Source of the DNA: Ceratothoa steindachneri
Taxonomy: Eukaryota; Arthropoda; Malacostraca; Isopoda; Cymothoidae
Assembly (NCBI GenBank): GCA_963969495.1
Contig: OZ018318.1
Span: 96,749,413-96,813,412 of the forward strand
Direction: 5' to 3'
DNA length: 64,000 bases
The position numbers and the translations under genes were made by a program. Every line of letters starts with the position of its first letter. Position 1 is the stretch's first letter. Of the stretch, positions 1 through 11,939 are shown one piece after another. A model generated the notes under the pieces. That model was not told the origin of the DNA. It saw only the letters and a program-made list of their open reading frames with translations, and searched no databases.

Positions 1-99
<99 letters not shown>

Positions 100-105
100 T
101 ATATT
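1..105. repeat. (TA)n microsatellite at left edge
   Basis: Nearly pure TA dinucleotide array with one phase slip near position 92. It continues beyond the left edge, so its true length is unknown. Confidence 0.98.
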
Positions 106-1339
106 GAGTAAGAAGGAAAAAACGAAGAAGGCGGGTCCGATCTTTAATTCCAACGCTCGGGGTATTACAAAACCTATCTTCAGGAGCTAAAAACAAATTC
201 CAAATGAGTCAAAAGCTTATTCCGAATGCGGAATTTAAAGATAATCTTATTATTGAGTAGGTAATCCAAAGAGGAAAAATAAAAATCACTCGAATAGAGA
301 GATTTCCTGTATCGCTTGAAATGTAGAAAATTTGGAAAAACACGACCCTTACGGCAAATTTAAAGAAATTCCAAATCAGATTAAAGGTGTCTTTTTTATC
401 ATACATTATTGGAACATTTACTGTTAACATGGCCCCTTGTGAGAGACGAGTGGTATTTTCTTTCACGAGAGCAAGTCAAATTATGTGGTTGTATCTACGG
501 TAGGAATGACTAAAGGTGCTATACAGCGAATTGTAGCTCGTTTTAAGTCATCATGATCGACAGATGCTAAAACGAAAACGGGTAGACATCGTTTAACATC
601 ACCAAGACAGGATCGTATTATGGGTAGTACACTGTTTCCCAACCTTTTTGAAGTGATTACCCCGATTATCAATTACCCCATTGAATATATACCCGGTAAT
701 ATCGGATGTTTCTTTTTCGCAGTCAAATGATGAGCAGCACGTGTTATATAGCCCGCTATTAGTTGTATATATTTAAAGATCCAGCAAAAATGAAAACTTC
801 ACTATTTTTATTGATATCAGAGCAGGGCAATGGCTTCCCCACTCTCCTCTTAAGAGGAAGCTTGCGCTTCGCTACTAAGATTAAAATTTAAAATCTAAAA
901 AAAGCAGCCATAGTATAATTTTTATAAATTTTCTGAACTTCGCCAATTATAATGATTTTAAAAAGGGACTTTAAACTAAATTTTCCTCCCTTTTAAAATA
1001 TCACGTTGCTAAAATATAGAGTTATAGAAGAAGATATATTAAAATAAATTTTCGGAACTTCACCATTTGTAATTCTTTGAATTTTCAAAAATTCACAAAA
1101 TTTCGATACTTATATTTATTTCTTATCTTCACGATTTTGTTTTTTATATTATAAAAGAATGATTAGAAACAACTTTGATAAAAAAACATAAGTCATAACC
1201 AAACTAAGATAAAATTATTTTTCAAATAATAAAAAAAATCCCCTTCCTAAACTATAGAGTTAGTGATGATGATGAAAATGATAATTAGCTATGATAAATG
1301 CAATATATTCAATTCAACAATAATAATACATATTAATCA
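106..1339. other. AT-rich spacer, nothing recognised
   Basis: Only short chance reading frames are present (the longest is 85 codons, minus strand, 209-466). I see no domain motif, repeat or RNA gene. A GC-richer patch near 820-880 is too short to assign. Confidence 0.6.
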
Positions 1340-2852
1340 GTGATCACCTGATGCTTGCTCTGGTTCTTCAGTATGAGGGTTGAGCTTGCATTGTATGTGC
1401 AATATTTTCTATTTTGAGCTTAGTTGCAGAAAAGGCTTCACGGGTATCAGATGACACGTTGAGTCTGTTACGTTTCTTGGTCTTCATTCCAACAACAGTA
1501 GATAAAGCTTGCTCGCAGATATAAGTGTTAGAAAATCTTATATGAATTTGTACCGCTCGAGAGTCTAGTGTTGTTATATACTGAAAACGAGAGATCTAAA
1601 ATGTATCTAGACCAGCTTTGGCCTCAAACATTAGTTTCCATTCATTATTTTTGCTAAGTGTGATAAATACTTTTTTGCTGGAGAGTCATAATCAGGAATG
1701 ATATCTTCACTCACAGCAAAAGGATTTCTTACTCATTCACTGTTGGTACTATTTAAATCTGGAATATACTTCTGCAAGCTTTCCACAGGTCCGTGGGGGG
1801 CATCTAAAATGTCTGTCTTTATGTGGTTGTGGAAATCTTCAGAATTCAGCTTATCAAGGAAGGCATCCAATGTAGGAAATTGTGCGAAAATTCCCTTTCC
1901 AACACATCTAATCCAGAGTTATAATTTTCCACAAAAGAAAGCGATGTTTTCTCAAAGTTCCAGTGACATGGTGTGTCTTTCTTAAAGTTTTAAATCACCT
2001 GTATTCACCTATCCAAAGATATTAGCTACGTAACACAAACGTGTGACCAATAATTCATCGTCAAACAGATCCGGGAGTGATGATCCTTTCTCATGCCGAA
2101 ATATATGAAGTAATTTACGGAGCTCAGCAACACTTAAAAGGACTTTCTTACGTGAGAGTCAGCGAACTTTAATATGGTATATTTTTAGAATGAGCCCCCA
2201 TTTCTTGACACAGCTATTTGAATATGCGAGTGTTCAAACTTTTTGATTTGACAAAGCTTACAATCCTGATCACCTAATCTAAAACAACCTTGATTGACTC
2301 AGGCAGTCCGCGTGAAGGCAAGGCATAACGATGAATGCCAAGGTCCACAACATCGATATTTGGGTTCTTTTACTTCAACAAGCGATGGAATCCTTTGCCC
2401 TGGCCCATCATGTTTTTAGCTCCAACAACAGATACCTGAGAAACCTTGCTCCAATCTAGACCTGTTTTTTTCCTGAACCCATTCACTATGTTGAAGATAT
2501 CTGCACTTTTTTGTATTTGTCGGCGATTCTTTACATAGTAAAATTTTCCACTTGATACTACCATCATGAACAAATTTAATAAACCAAATCACAGTGCCAC
2601 AAGATGCAACATCCGTGCCTTCATCAAAATGCATTCAAAATTTGGGATAGGAACTGGATAATACATCTGAAATATGAGGGGCGGTCAATAAGTTTTGCGA
2701 ATCGGTAGGGTAAAACAGAGGAAGGAAGATGGCTGTTTGTGGGGGTGTTAGGACAAGTTAGGACAAGTCAGGACCTGTAGCGGCACGCTCCTGCCTCGTT
2801 TATTTAAGAAGCAGTAACTGATCGCAGATCGTCAGTCACAAATATTTCAAGA

Positions 2853-3550
2853 ATGGAGAAGGTTGAGCACCGCGGAGTGATCAAATTTTTTAAAAAGGAA
2901 GGCAAGAATGCAAAAGAAATCCATGAACGCATAGTTGCAGTGTACACCAATCCTGACCCATCCTATGCAACCATTGCTTACTGAAAAAGGGAATTCCGCC
3001 ATGGTCGTGAGCCCCTTGAAGATGACCCCCGTCTGGGACGCCCGTCAGACATGACCAACGAGGACAATATGGCCCGTGTGGAGAGGAAGATCCTCGAAAA
3101 TCGACGGGTGAAGGTCGAAGAAATCGAGCGAGAACTTGAAATATCACAGAGAAGTGTTATCAACATCATCCACGACAATTTGTTCATGACCAAGGTCTCT
3201 GCCCGTTGGGTGCCTAGAAACCTCACGCCCCATGATGGACTTCAACGACGTTAAAGTCCACAAGGCCAGAGTTGCACAAGCTGTCCTGCGCGAGTGCAGT
3301 TTCAAGGAGCTCAACCATAAAATAAAAAGTAGTCGCTAAGGGCCAGATCTGGACTTAGGGGATACAGTCACGATCTGGCCCCTAGCGACTACTTTTTATT
3401 TAACCAGCTTAAGGCTGCACTGCGTGGACGCCGGTTTGGGGCTGATGAAGATTTTCAGCTCGTCGTTCAGGAGTGGATTGAACAGCAGTCTGGAGATTTC
3501 TGTTTGTCGGCACATCGAAGCCTCATGGACAAGTGGTGCAAGTGAAGTGA
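2853..3550 (+). pseudogene. Mariner (SETMAR/Mos1-type) transposase, catalytic core deleted
   Basis: Reading starts at the ATG at 2853 (MEKVEHRGVIKFFKKEGKNA), a typical mariner N-terminal helix-turn-helix opening. The frame runs through the GRPSDM linker and the second helix-turn-helix (ISQRSVINIIHD). A TGA at 2982-2984 replaces a tryptophan codon, and the frame breaks near 3245. The next recognisable residues, from 3372, are DLAPSDYFLF, which carries the third catalytic aspartate, followed by the C-terminal QQSGDFCLSAHRSLMDKW. The segment holding the first two catalytic aspartates is absent. The gene is dead. Confidence 0.9.
3320..3401. repeat. 30-bp fold-back hairpin at the mariner deletion point
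   Basis: The left arm (3320-3349) is the reverse complement of the right arm (3372-3401) with one mismatch, separated by 22 bases. The right arm is genuine transposase coding sequence (DLAPSDYFLF). The left arm is an inverted duplicate of it, placed exactly where the catalytic domain is missing. Confidence 0.95.
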
Positions 3551-5039
3551 AGTCAAGGGTAGTTATATTGAAAAATAATAAAACACTTTACCTCATTTCT
3601 CGTTTCCTTATATATGAATTGCAAAACTTATTGACCGCCCCTCGTAAGTTGTTTAAGAATGTTTGCAGCGAGATCGTCTATCCTTCGGCGAGCTGTGTTG
3701 TTGAAGAGTGAAATTGCATTAAGCTTTCTTGTCTTGGTTTAAGCCATATAATATTTCCAGCATTATGATTGAGCATTGTAAAATCAACTTTTCAGCAATT
3801 GTATGGGTTTTTTGTGATTTTGCTATTCGATATGCCACTTTATACGAAGCTTCAACAGCAGCCCCCAGTTATTGTGAGGCAAATCCAGTTTTTCCAATCT
3901 TTACAGCCTGTCGGTTGTTTGCCTTTTGTTGAAAAAATATGATACTCTAGGAGATACTTCCAGGATTACATTTCATCAGATGTGCCTTTAGCTTTCCTGG
4001 TTTTAAACTTCAATTGATCAGAGCTTTGCAGCTCAACACACATTGTGGGCGATCTCTAAATCAATCAGACATATTCACAAAGCCATAATGTAAAATGCCT
4101 CATTGTGGGTTCATTTCATGGTGAATTTACTTACCATCCTGTGAAGAAACACATGTATGATTGGGAAGAAACAAAAGCATGAGCAGAAAATACTAATATA
4201 AATAATACTAGTAAATACAAATATGAATAGTAAAAACACAGCTAATAAATATAATATGAATTAAAATACTCCCCAATAATAATAGCAATAATGTTTATAA
4301 TAGTTTACCCTATAATTCTCTGTACTCCAGTTTACTTAGCAACGCCTTAACAATGAACCTTACGCCAAGCCCCGCAGCGCTCTACCGTCCACTAACGCAC
4401 CTCTCTCCGGCCCCTCATGCCAACGTGACTGGGTATTGTGTGCCCGACAGCTGTCTCGCTCATAGGCGCCTCGCATCACCTCAATCTCCACTCCCTTCTT
4501 ACATCTTCCGGGATCATGTCGCCTCTCATATACTATCTCAGTCATTTTCTTCCTCGCGTATCGACTACACTGCAGTCCTTTCTAACTAAACTTCTTAACT
4601 TTGCAGAGAAGCTTTCAGACACCACCATAGTGGCTGTCAATCACTCTGTGCTCTCATACACAGCGTCCTCTACACAAACCGGCCAGCATACATACCTGTC
4701 TCCGTATAATAAAAGCATGAGAGTAGACTATATTTGGGACTCATTCGTGGTAGTAACTTACATAATAAGCGTAAAATCACAAAAATCTCCGTATTTCTAA
4801 TGATTTAAAGTTTACAAAATTGAATATTATCCCACGATCTATATACAAAACGTACCTTTTGCGATACTCAGTCAGTTTCTTCTATTTAAATCACATGTTG
4901 TCTCGACTGTCAACAGAAAAATAGAGAAAACACATCGATAAAACCGACCAACGACGCTTACCGTAAGCACGGCAAATATCCATCTAACACCTGACAGCGT
5001 TAGCCGATCAGATCATGGGACCAATTAACTCGTATGTAG

Positions 5040-5234
<195 letters not shown>

Positions 5235-5469
5235 GAGAAATGAAAAAAATACAACGTTTAGAAATTTAGCAGGATACCATCTCAATTGATTTGTTTTCAC
5301 GTAAAAACATTATAGCCAGAGTTTTGAGTGAAATAAATGATGTTTAAAGGTAGCGCCCGGCACTTGAATATTTCAGATTTAGTAATATTCGAGATAAATT
5401 AAAGATAATCATACTTCTTGATTTCTTAAATATCTAATAATTTTCATTGATTATATTGTTCGATCCCTC

Positions 5470-6345
5470 AACATCAAAAGTTCTACCAAAGAAAAAGGCT
5501 AAAGTATTGAACGAAAATCTTCTCTCCTCCATAGATGTTACAAACATAAGTAACCGCTCAGCCTCTCTTATTATTATTCCTACAATTATGAGTGTAGAAA
5601 AAAAACCCTGAAGACGATAATGTCAGCTACTCTGCCATCCGTTGAGCTCGACGGAAATAAAGAAATCTATTCAGTGAGTACTTAAAAAAACACTTTGAAA
5701 CAGAGAAGTCTTTAATAGTTCACTAGGATGGAAAAAGTCTTAAAGATATATCAGGTTAAGAAGCAGTTCATCAAATGATGCTTGACTGGTAAAACACACA
5801 TAAAGTGGAAGATAAGTATTTTGACACAACTGGTTCAAATACAGGTCGTAGGGAAGGAGTTGCATAAAAATTGAACAAAGATTAGTGAGAGACTTAGTGT
5901 GGCTTCCATGTCGACATCACATACTTGAAGTTTTTTTAGAATCAGTTGTATCACTTGTTCTTTCATATTCTTGTTGTCCTGAAATCCACTTATTTAAAAG
6001 GTTAAAAGAATCATGGACAGCTAGCCATAAACCAAGAGAAATTTGACAACATAGAAAATTATCTTCAAGATCAGAAAGATGAGATGGTGAAATTTTGCAC
6101 AAAACTGATTGAAAAAAAGGCAAATTCGAGATGATTACAAGCACCTCTTGGTGTTGACAATAATTATACTGCGAGAAACTATATCTAGGGGTATAAAATT
6201 CAAGAAACGAGGGGCATACCAGGGAGCTAGAAGGATGGAAAAAAATCATATATTTCATGGATATATTCATGTTTAAAAGCAAATTCAAAATTTCAACAAA
6301 GGAAGCAAAATGTTGTCAAAATATATGCAGACTTTCCATTTCAAT
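5470..6345 (+). pseudogene. Transposon-like gene of a recurrent arthropod family, 5' part
   Basis: Translating plus with frame switches gives motifs I recall from a repeated, unnamed family in arthropod assemblies: a VHWDGK-like segment near 5720, FDTTGSNTG near 5820, VWLPCRHHILEV near 5900, EIHLFKRLKESW near 5985, and a KFKKRGAYQGARRMEKIIYF segment near 6200-6260. Stops and frameshifts are frequent. The matching C-terminal part resumes at 8216 after an inserted CR1/L2-like element, so this is one gene broken by a younger insertion. The biochemical role is not known to me; a transposase or transposon-derived role is an inference. A 123-codon minus-strand frame at 5917-6288 is only a shadow of this gene. 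Confidence 0.6.
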
Positions 6346-8215
6346 CTATATAAAGCACTCGTTTTCTGCTCTCCCTTCTTACTTCCCCAGCCCAGGTCTC
6401 TCCACCCATTAGCCCTGCTGCTCTCTCGAATTTCTTCGCAGATAAGGTCACTAACCTCCGTGCCTCCCTCCCTCAGCCTTTTTCCCGGCTCCTGCCATTC
6501 TCCCTGACTTCCCGCCTCAGCCGCTTATCTTTTTCCCCTCTGTGACCGCGTTAGAGCTTACAGCCCTGCTTTCACGTTTTAAGAAATAGGGCTCCCCAAA
6601 GGACATTTTCAGCCTAAACTGGTATGTAAAATTTTGCCTGCTATCCTACCAACGCTTCTTTACCTGTTCAACACTTCACTTGCAAATGGTCTTGTTCCCT
6701 CTTCCTTCAAACGTGCCCACATCCGTCCGATTCTTAAAAAGCTTCAACTGAACCCCACCGACCCTTACAATTATCGCCTGATTCCACAACTTCATTTCCT
6801 CTCTAAGGTTCTGGAGAGACTATTGCTTCACGCATCAACAGTCACATGGTGGCCTGTAACATTGATAAAACCTATCAATCTGGTTTCAAGTCACGTCACT
6901 TCACAGAAACCGCCCTTCTCAATGTGTCCGATTGCTTACGAAGAGCCGCGGACAGGGGTTGTGCCTCCAGCCTCGTTCTACTCTACCTCTCCTCTGCCTT
7001 CGATACTATTGACCATACCGTCCTACTTGATTATCTCCACTCTATCCTTGGCATATCAGGCACCGTGCTTGACTGGTACCGCTCTTACCTCTCGTCCCGT
7101 ACCCAATCCGTTGTGATTGACGACGTTTCATCCGACTCTACCCCCATTAGATTTAGAGTGCCACAAGGCTCTGTCCTTGGCCCTCTACTATTTTGTATCT
7201 ACCTTCTCCCTCTTAGTTCTCTTCTCCATGATCTCGGTCTATCCTTCCACCTCTATGCTAATGACACTCAAATTTTCGTTTCCTCATCCCCCACGTCTCT
7301 TGCCTACTCTATCACTCACCTCCTGGCTGCCTACTCCTTCATTTCTGACTGTCTCATTACCAACTTACACAGGCTTAATCACTCCAAAACTAAGGTCTTC
7401 CTCGTCGGCACCCTTGCTCCTGTCAAAAAATCTAAATCTCTCTTTCCCTTGCTTACTCTGGGCGGTAATACTATCATTGTCTCTAACTGCGTTAAGAATC
7501 TGGGTGCTGTTTTTGATGAGCATCTCTCCTTTAAGCCTCATATCTGCAATGTCAGCAAATCCTCTCTATGTTTCCTTCGTAACTTCTCTCACATTCGCTC
7601 TCACTTTGATTGCCAAAGTCTTGAGACTGCTGTTCATGCCTTCATCACCTCACGCCTTGACTACTGTAATTCTCTGCTTGTGAATCTGCCATCCTCCTCT
7701 CTTCGCCCACTTTAACTTGTACAGAACTATGTAGCCTGGCTTCTCCTCCGTCGTTCTCGCTTCTCTCCCTCGAAACCCTTGCTGCATGAACTGCACTGGC
7801 TCCCTGTCAGATCCTGTACTCACTTCAAGATACTTTTCTTCACATTTAAGGCCCCAAACAACAAGGCATTGTATTACCTCTCCTCTGCCCTCTCCCTATG
7901 CCATGTCCCTCAGGCCCTTCAGTCATCACATGTACCTCCTTTGAACATTCCTCGTTCATCCCCCTGCTCAATGGGGGACTGCTCCTTCTCAATCGGCGCC
8001 CTTAAGTTGTGGAATGCTCTTCCTGCTGAAATCAGGTATTCTCCCTCTCCTACCACATTCAAGCTTCTCCTGAAAACACATCTTTTCAGTATTGCCTTCT
8101 TCCCCCTCTTGAATTTCCATTGAATTTCCATTCTCATCTCAGCACAACGTGCGATCTGGGAAGGCCTCAGGCCTTGAAGAGCACATTACAAAAAACTTAT
8201 TATTATTATTATGAT
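6345..8215 (+). mobile_element. 5'-truncated CR1/L2-like non-LTR retrotransposon
   Basis: The element begins inside the endonuclease-RT linker (an LSRISSQIRSLTSVPPSL-like segment, originally ADKV-type), carries the reverse transcriptase, and ends in a short (TTA)n tail at about 8197-8212. A 5' truncation with a simple 3' tail is typical of these elements. It lies inside the transposon-like gene at 5470-8570, whose two halves flank it, so it inserted later. The left boundary is approximate and I did not find a clear target duplication. Confidence 0.85.
6634..8123 (+). pseudogene. CR1/L2-like reverse transcriptase
   Basis: This is a non-LTR reverse transcriptase, which copies element RNA at nicked target DNA. 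Recognisable RT blocks in order: RPILKKLQLNPTDPYNYR (6720-6780), SGFKSRHFTETALLNV (6880-6925), SSAFDTIDHTVLLDYLHS (6990-7045), RVPQGSVLGPLLF (7155-7195), LYANDTQIF (7250-7280), SRLDYCNSLL, then the C-terminal LWNALPAEIR segment (8005-8040). There is a frameshift near 6838 and a TAA at 7713-7715 replacing a glutamine codon. The active-site YADD is YAND, and the first RT aspartate (LDLS) reads YLS. It is catalytically dead even apart from the stops. Confidence 0.95.
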
Positions 8216-8570
8216 CTTGAGAAACTTCATTCCTAAAAAGAAATAAATGAAATTACGGCAAAAAGCAGCTTTGTAACTTTGTGACAACAAACACAGTCTA
8301 CTTATTCGATACGCTTGGGTTATCTTCCACGTTTTTAGACATATCTCTTGATGACTGACAAAAAACAGAGAGCTTCTTAATTGCTTAAAGTGTTGTTAAT
8401 GATCTTAAAGTTGTTAATGACATTACAGAAAGATCAGTCAAGCTCATGGAGGACTATAACAAATTGCTAACAAAAGATGAGAAGTAAAATCAATATTTTT
8501 TACAGGTTATGTGGCACTACAGAAAAAAAGGTCACTGACAAATCAAAGAAGACGATTGTTGCAGCTGCAT
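8216..8570 (+). pseudogene. Transposon-like gene of a recurrent arthropod family, 3' part
   Basis: Directly after the retrotransposon tail the plus strand gives the family's C-terminal motif with few breaks: VVNDLKVVNDITERSVKL near 8390-8445, then MEDYNKLLTKDEK and FLQVMWHYRKK up to about 8535. This continues the gene begun at 5470. Several stops are present. Function unknown. Confidence 0.6.
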
Positions 8571-9160
8571 CAAATGAATTGAGAATCTTTTTTTTTCCAA
8601 TAGAAGGAAAAAATGAAGTGGAATAGTAGGCCTATTGGAGAACTTCCACCATAAAAAAGTAACGTGGTGCTTACTATACCTTCCGGAGGCCATGGGAATT
8701 ATCAATATTCATTTACGGGGCGCCACCTCAAAATACATCAAGCAACACACATTTTTTTCATCAGAGACTTTACTATACTATTCTAAATGCATATTCCATG
8801 CTAAATCTGAATCTGCCTTCGGTTTTGCACTAGTACGTAGAGTTTTTAAGATATTCCAAAATTTCAAAATGGCCTCCTGTGATTATAAAATGTAGTAGTA
8901 TATTAATGGTATTACTCTATTGCATGCATCATCATTGTACCGCTAAAATAAGTAAACTAGATGCTTCGTGAGTTCATGCTGGTTAAAGGATTATAGAAGA
9001 GAATTCATTTACATGTCTAACCCGCATGCATATCTTGCGCAATTATTTATAATTCTCTTTTATACTTTCAGGTTCCTCATATGATTTGCATCTATTAAGT
9101 TGCTCCTTCTGGGTTGATCCTAAGAGGCTTCCAAATATTTTTACAAAACAATAACAAACA
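8571..9160. other. Spacer, nothing recognised
   Basis: An 86-codon plus frame at 8635-8895 shows no motif I recognise. No RNA gene or repeat seen. Confidence 0.5.
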
Positions 9161-10832
9161 ATGATGCCTCGAGAGTGCAGAAATCATCCAGATAAATTCG
9201 GCTATGTATTTGGGCATTGTACAACAAAATCTCAGCAGCGTACTATTATTAATGATCAAAGAAAATGTACAAACTCTACTTCAGTTGCCCTCTGTGTGAC
9301 CAAGATAAAGCATAGGCACCACACCAAATTTGTACTTCCTGGTCTAATGGATTACGTGACTGGATTAACAAAAAGAAAGTTTCAATGCCCTTCGCTGTAC
9401 CTATGATATGAAGAGAGCCTAGAGATCATCTCGAAGATTGCTATTTCTGCAGTGTGAGCACAAAAGAGTTTTCTGCAAAGAATAAGCACCAAATTATTTA
9501 TCCAACCATGGATTCGGCCTGGAGGCCAGTTCTACATGATGTATCTTTGCCAATCCCAATTCCACCTGATGATCGCTTCGTACCTGATGATATCAGTGAT
9601 GAAAGCAGTACTGAAGGTGCATGTACATTAGATGTGGATGTTAAATATGAGGATACTAACTCTGAGCCAAAGTTTACTCAGTAAGATTTGAATGATCTTG
9701 TGAGGAATCTGTCAGTGTCAAAGGAGAAAGCAGAACTTCTAGCATCTCGACTACAGGAAAAATTCTTACTCGAGAAAAATGTGGATGTGGGTTAATTTAG
9801 AAAGCGTAGTCGTGATTTAACTTCATTCTTCGCAGTTAATGGACCTCTTGCTACTGCAATGATAAAAAATGGATTGTTTGAAGCCTTGTCACAGACATAT
9901 GAGGCGTCTAACTGGCGTCTCTTTATTGGTCCTTATATGACAAGTCTGAAAGCTGTCCTTGTGCACAATTGCAACGTAAAGCCTTCCATTCCTATTGGCA
10001 ATTCTGTCCACTTTGAGAAGACATATGACAATATGGATATTCTTCTTAAAGCCATAAACTAACAAGCCCATAAGTGATAGATGCGTGGCGATCTAAAAGT
10101 CATAGGCTTGCTAATGGGTATGCAAGGAGGATTCACGAAGTACTGTTGCTTCCTTTGATTCTGGGATAGCGGTGCCACTGCAAAACTTTATGATAAGCGT
10201 GACTGGCAAATTCGATCTACATATGAGCGTGGAATAAGCAGTGTTTAGTTTTTCCCCATCGTAGAGCTTCATAAAATATATCTGCCGCCTCTTCATTTAA
10301 AATTAGGCTTAATGAAAAAATTCGTGAAAGCATTGGCTGAGGACAATTCTCAGGGATTCCAATATCTGTGCAAAAATATTTCGCAACTGAGCGCGGCAAA
10401 ACTAAATGAAGGCATATTTGTTGGACCACAAATCAGGGAGGTTTTAGCATACCTTGAATTCGAGAAGCCAGTGTCTCTTCTTGAACTAAGTGCATGGCTG
10501 GTCTATAGGGAATATGTTCAAACTTTCTGTGCATCAAAAAGTCACTTGAATACAAAGATGGCGTTAAAAACCTTCTTCAATCTTATACAGAAATGGGATG
10601 CCGTATGTCACTTAAAATCCATTTCCTGCATTCCCACCTAGACTTTTACCCATAAAATCTTGGTTCTGTAAGTGACGAGCAAGATAAACGTTTCCACTAG
10701 GATATCAAGACCAAGGAAACTCGCTATAAAAAATTTGGGAATGAGAGCATGATGGGAGATCATTGTTGGAAGTTGAATCGTGATAATCCTGAAAAAAAAT
10801 TCAAACGCAAATCACATGCAGAACGTTTATGA
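9161..10832 (+). pseudogene. Second recurrent arthropod transposon-like gene, degraded
   Basis: The frame opens with MMPRECRNHPDKFGYVFGHC, a Cys/His-containing N-terminus that in my memory of the family reads HPDKFCYVCG. After a frameshift near 9395 one frame carries the rest: LPIPIPPDD near 9550, SKEKAELLASRLQEK near 9715, GLFEALSQTYEASNWRLFI near 9870, SIPIGNSVHFEKTYDNMDI near 9990, LKVIGLLMGMQGGFTKYC near 10095, and EGIFVGPQIREVL near 10410. After another shift comes CRMSLKIHFLHSHLDF near 10600 and MMGDHCWKLNRDNPEKK near 10750, ending in a stop at about 10832. At least six stops break it. This family is repeated in many arthropod genomes, but I do not know its enzymology and assign no function. 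Confidence 0.65.
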
Positions 10833-11939
10833 ATTTGAGTTTTGACTTATTAGCCCTTCAATTATTGTTTATCAGTCATATGCATTCAATATAATTATCA
10901 GTTACTTTATGATGCTTCTTAAATCAACAAAACATGGCTATTTATCTTTATCATATATTTACTCCCAAAGAGAATGATAAATTCAGAGTTTCTATATGTT
11001 AAATGCATCATTTTGTGTCAGTTCAACTTATCAATGCACATGAAGATATACAAAATGCAATTATTTTCTAGCAATGGCGCTATGCCACCATATATCAACA
11101 GTTTCGGCAAAGAAATCAGAGTAAAACGCTACATTCTACTAGCGACGACGGTCATATTGCATTTTCGAATATCTCGAAAACCTTATGTGCTAAAGAATAG
11201 CTAAAGTCAGATTTGAAGTCAGCGAGAAGAATTCTATGAGAAAAGTTTGCTCAGGTCTCTGATGATTAAAAAAGTTCAAACTTGTTGGGCAGTGATATTA
11301 TTTTTTCTTCTTGAAAAATTAGCAAAATAGTTTTTAAACCAAAATGAATCAATTAAGTTGGTATATCATTAGAATTTCTTTAAAAAAATTTGCCCCCTCT
11401 TTTGCATCACCCTAATATATATGCAACAAAGCTCACACTAAAAACAATGCAAAGATTCTAAGTAGTTTCGAACTTTATTTCAAGTTTTTAATGAAAGAAT
11501 AACAAAAACACAGAGAAATATATATAAGCCAGACACAGAAGAGAGGGAACGCCCAGACTAGACAATAAACTAATCATACAAAATTAGAACATTGAGACCG
11601 GTAAACTCAAGAGGCTGAAAGGGTTCACAAAGTATTAAGATATCACCTAAACAAATCAGGAGTAAGAGAAATTCAGAGAGAGATTTTTATGATCGGAAGT
11701 CTTGAGTAAAAGACAAGGTAAATAAATACATTTGTACTTAAAATTGACTAAAGAAATGTACAAATACATAACCTGATGCTAAAAATACAATTAATTTCTT
11801 AAGGTAAATATATATATTCAATTGAAGTAAAAAGTTTTGATATTGAAGTGCGAATGCAATTAAAAATATAACTATCAAGTTCGAACAAGCCAGGGCTTAA
11901 ATTTACATTTGGGAACTTAAATATATATATATTTTCGTA
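10833..11939. other. AT-rich spacer, nothing recognised
   Basis: No coding motif. A 76-codon plus frame at 10974-11204 is unremarkable. Confidence 0.5.

Larger units (their letters stand above)
2675..3644 (+). mobile_element. Internally deleted mariner element
   Basis: The element is bounded by near-perfect terminal inverted repeats containing GGGGCGGTCAATAAGTTTTG at the left and its complement at the right. A TA target duplication lies outside each end (2673-2674 and 3645-3646). The second hAT copy shows the unoccupied site with a single TA at 58489-58490, which confirms both ends. At about 970 bp it is shorter than the roughly 1.3 kb of a full mariner, because most of the catalytic domain is missing and a hairpin sits at the deletion point. 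It is non-autonomous. Confidence 0.95.
1368..4130 (-). pseudogene. ZBED5-like hAT transposase, degraded, copy A
   Basis: This is a minus-strand transposase relic of the hAT superfamily, resembling ZBED5/EPM2AIP1-type proteins. In the family, such transposases bind DNA through a BED zinc finger and cut with an RNase H-like domain. Around 3950-4110 the translated minus strand reads as a BED finger (a CV-x-CC-like pair, then KLKAHLMKC), followed near 3800-3860 by the family segment VEASYKVAYRIAKSQKTHTI. Around 2340-2560 the conserved MMGQGKGFHRLLK region survives. The gene carries many stops and frameshifts and is split by a mariner at 2675-3644. The stop codon is the complement of 1368-1370. 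Copy B at 57188-58960 is better preserved and confirms the assignment. It cannot make a protein. Confidence 0.8.

Noticed and set aside
4438..4800. 120-codon plus frame in the shared block as a conserved gene
   Set aside because: The matching region in copy B has an indel that changes frame, and no domain is visible.
5917..6288. 123-codon minus-strand frame
   Set aside because: It lies opposite a recognisable plus-strand gene relic and has no motif of its own.
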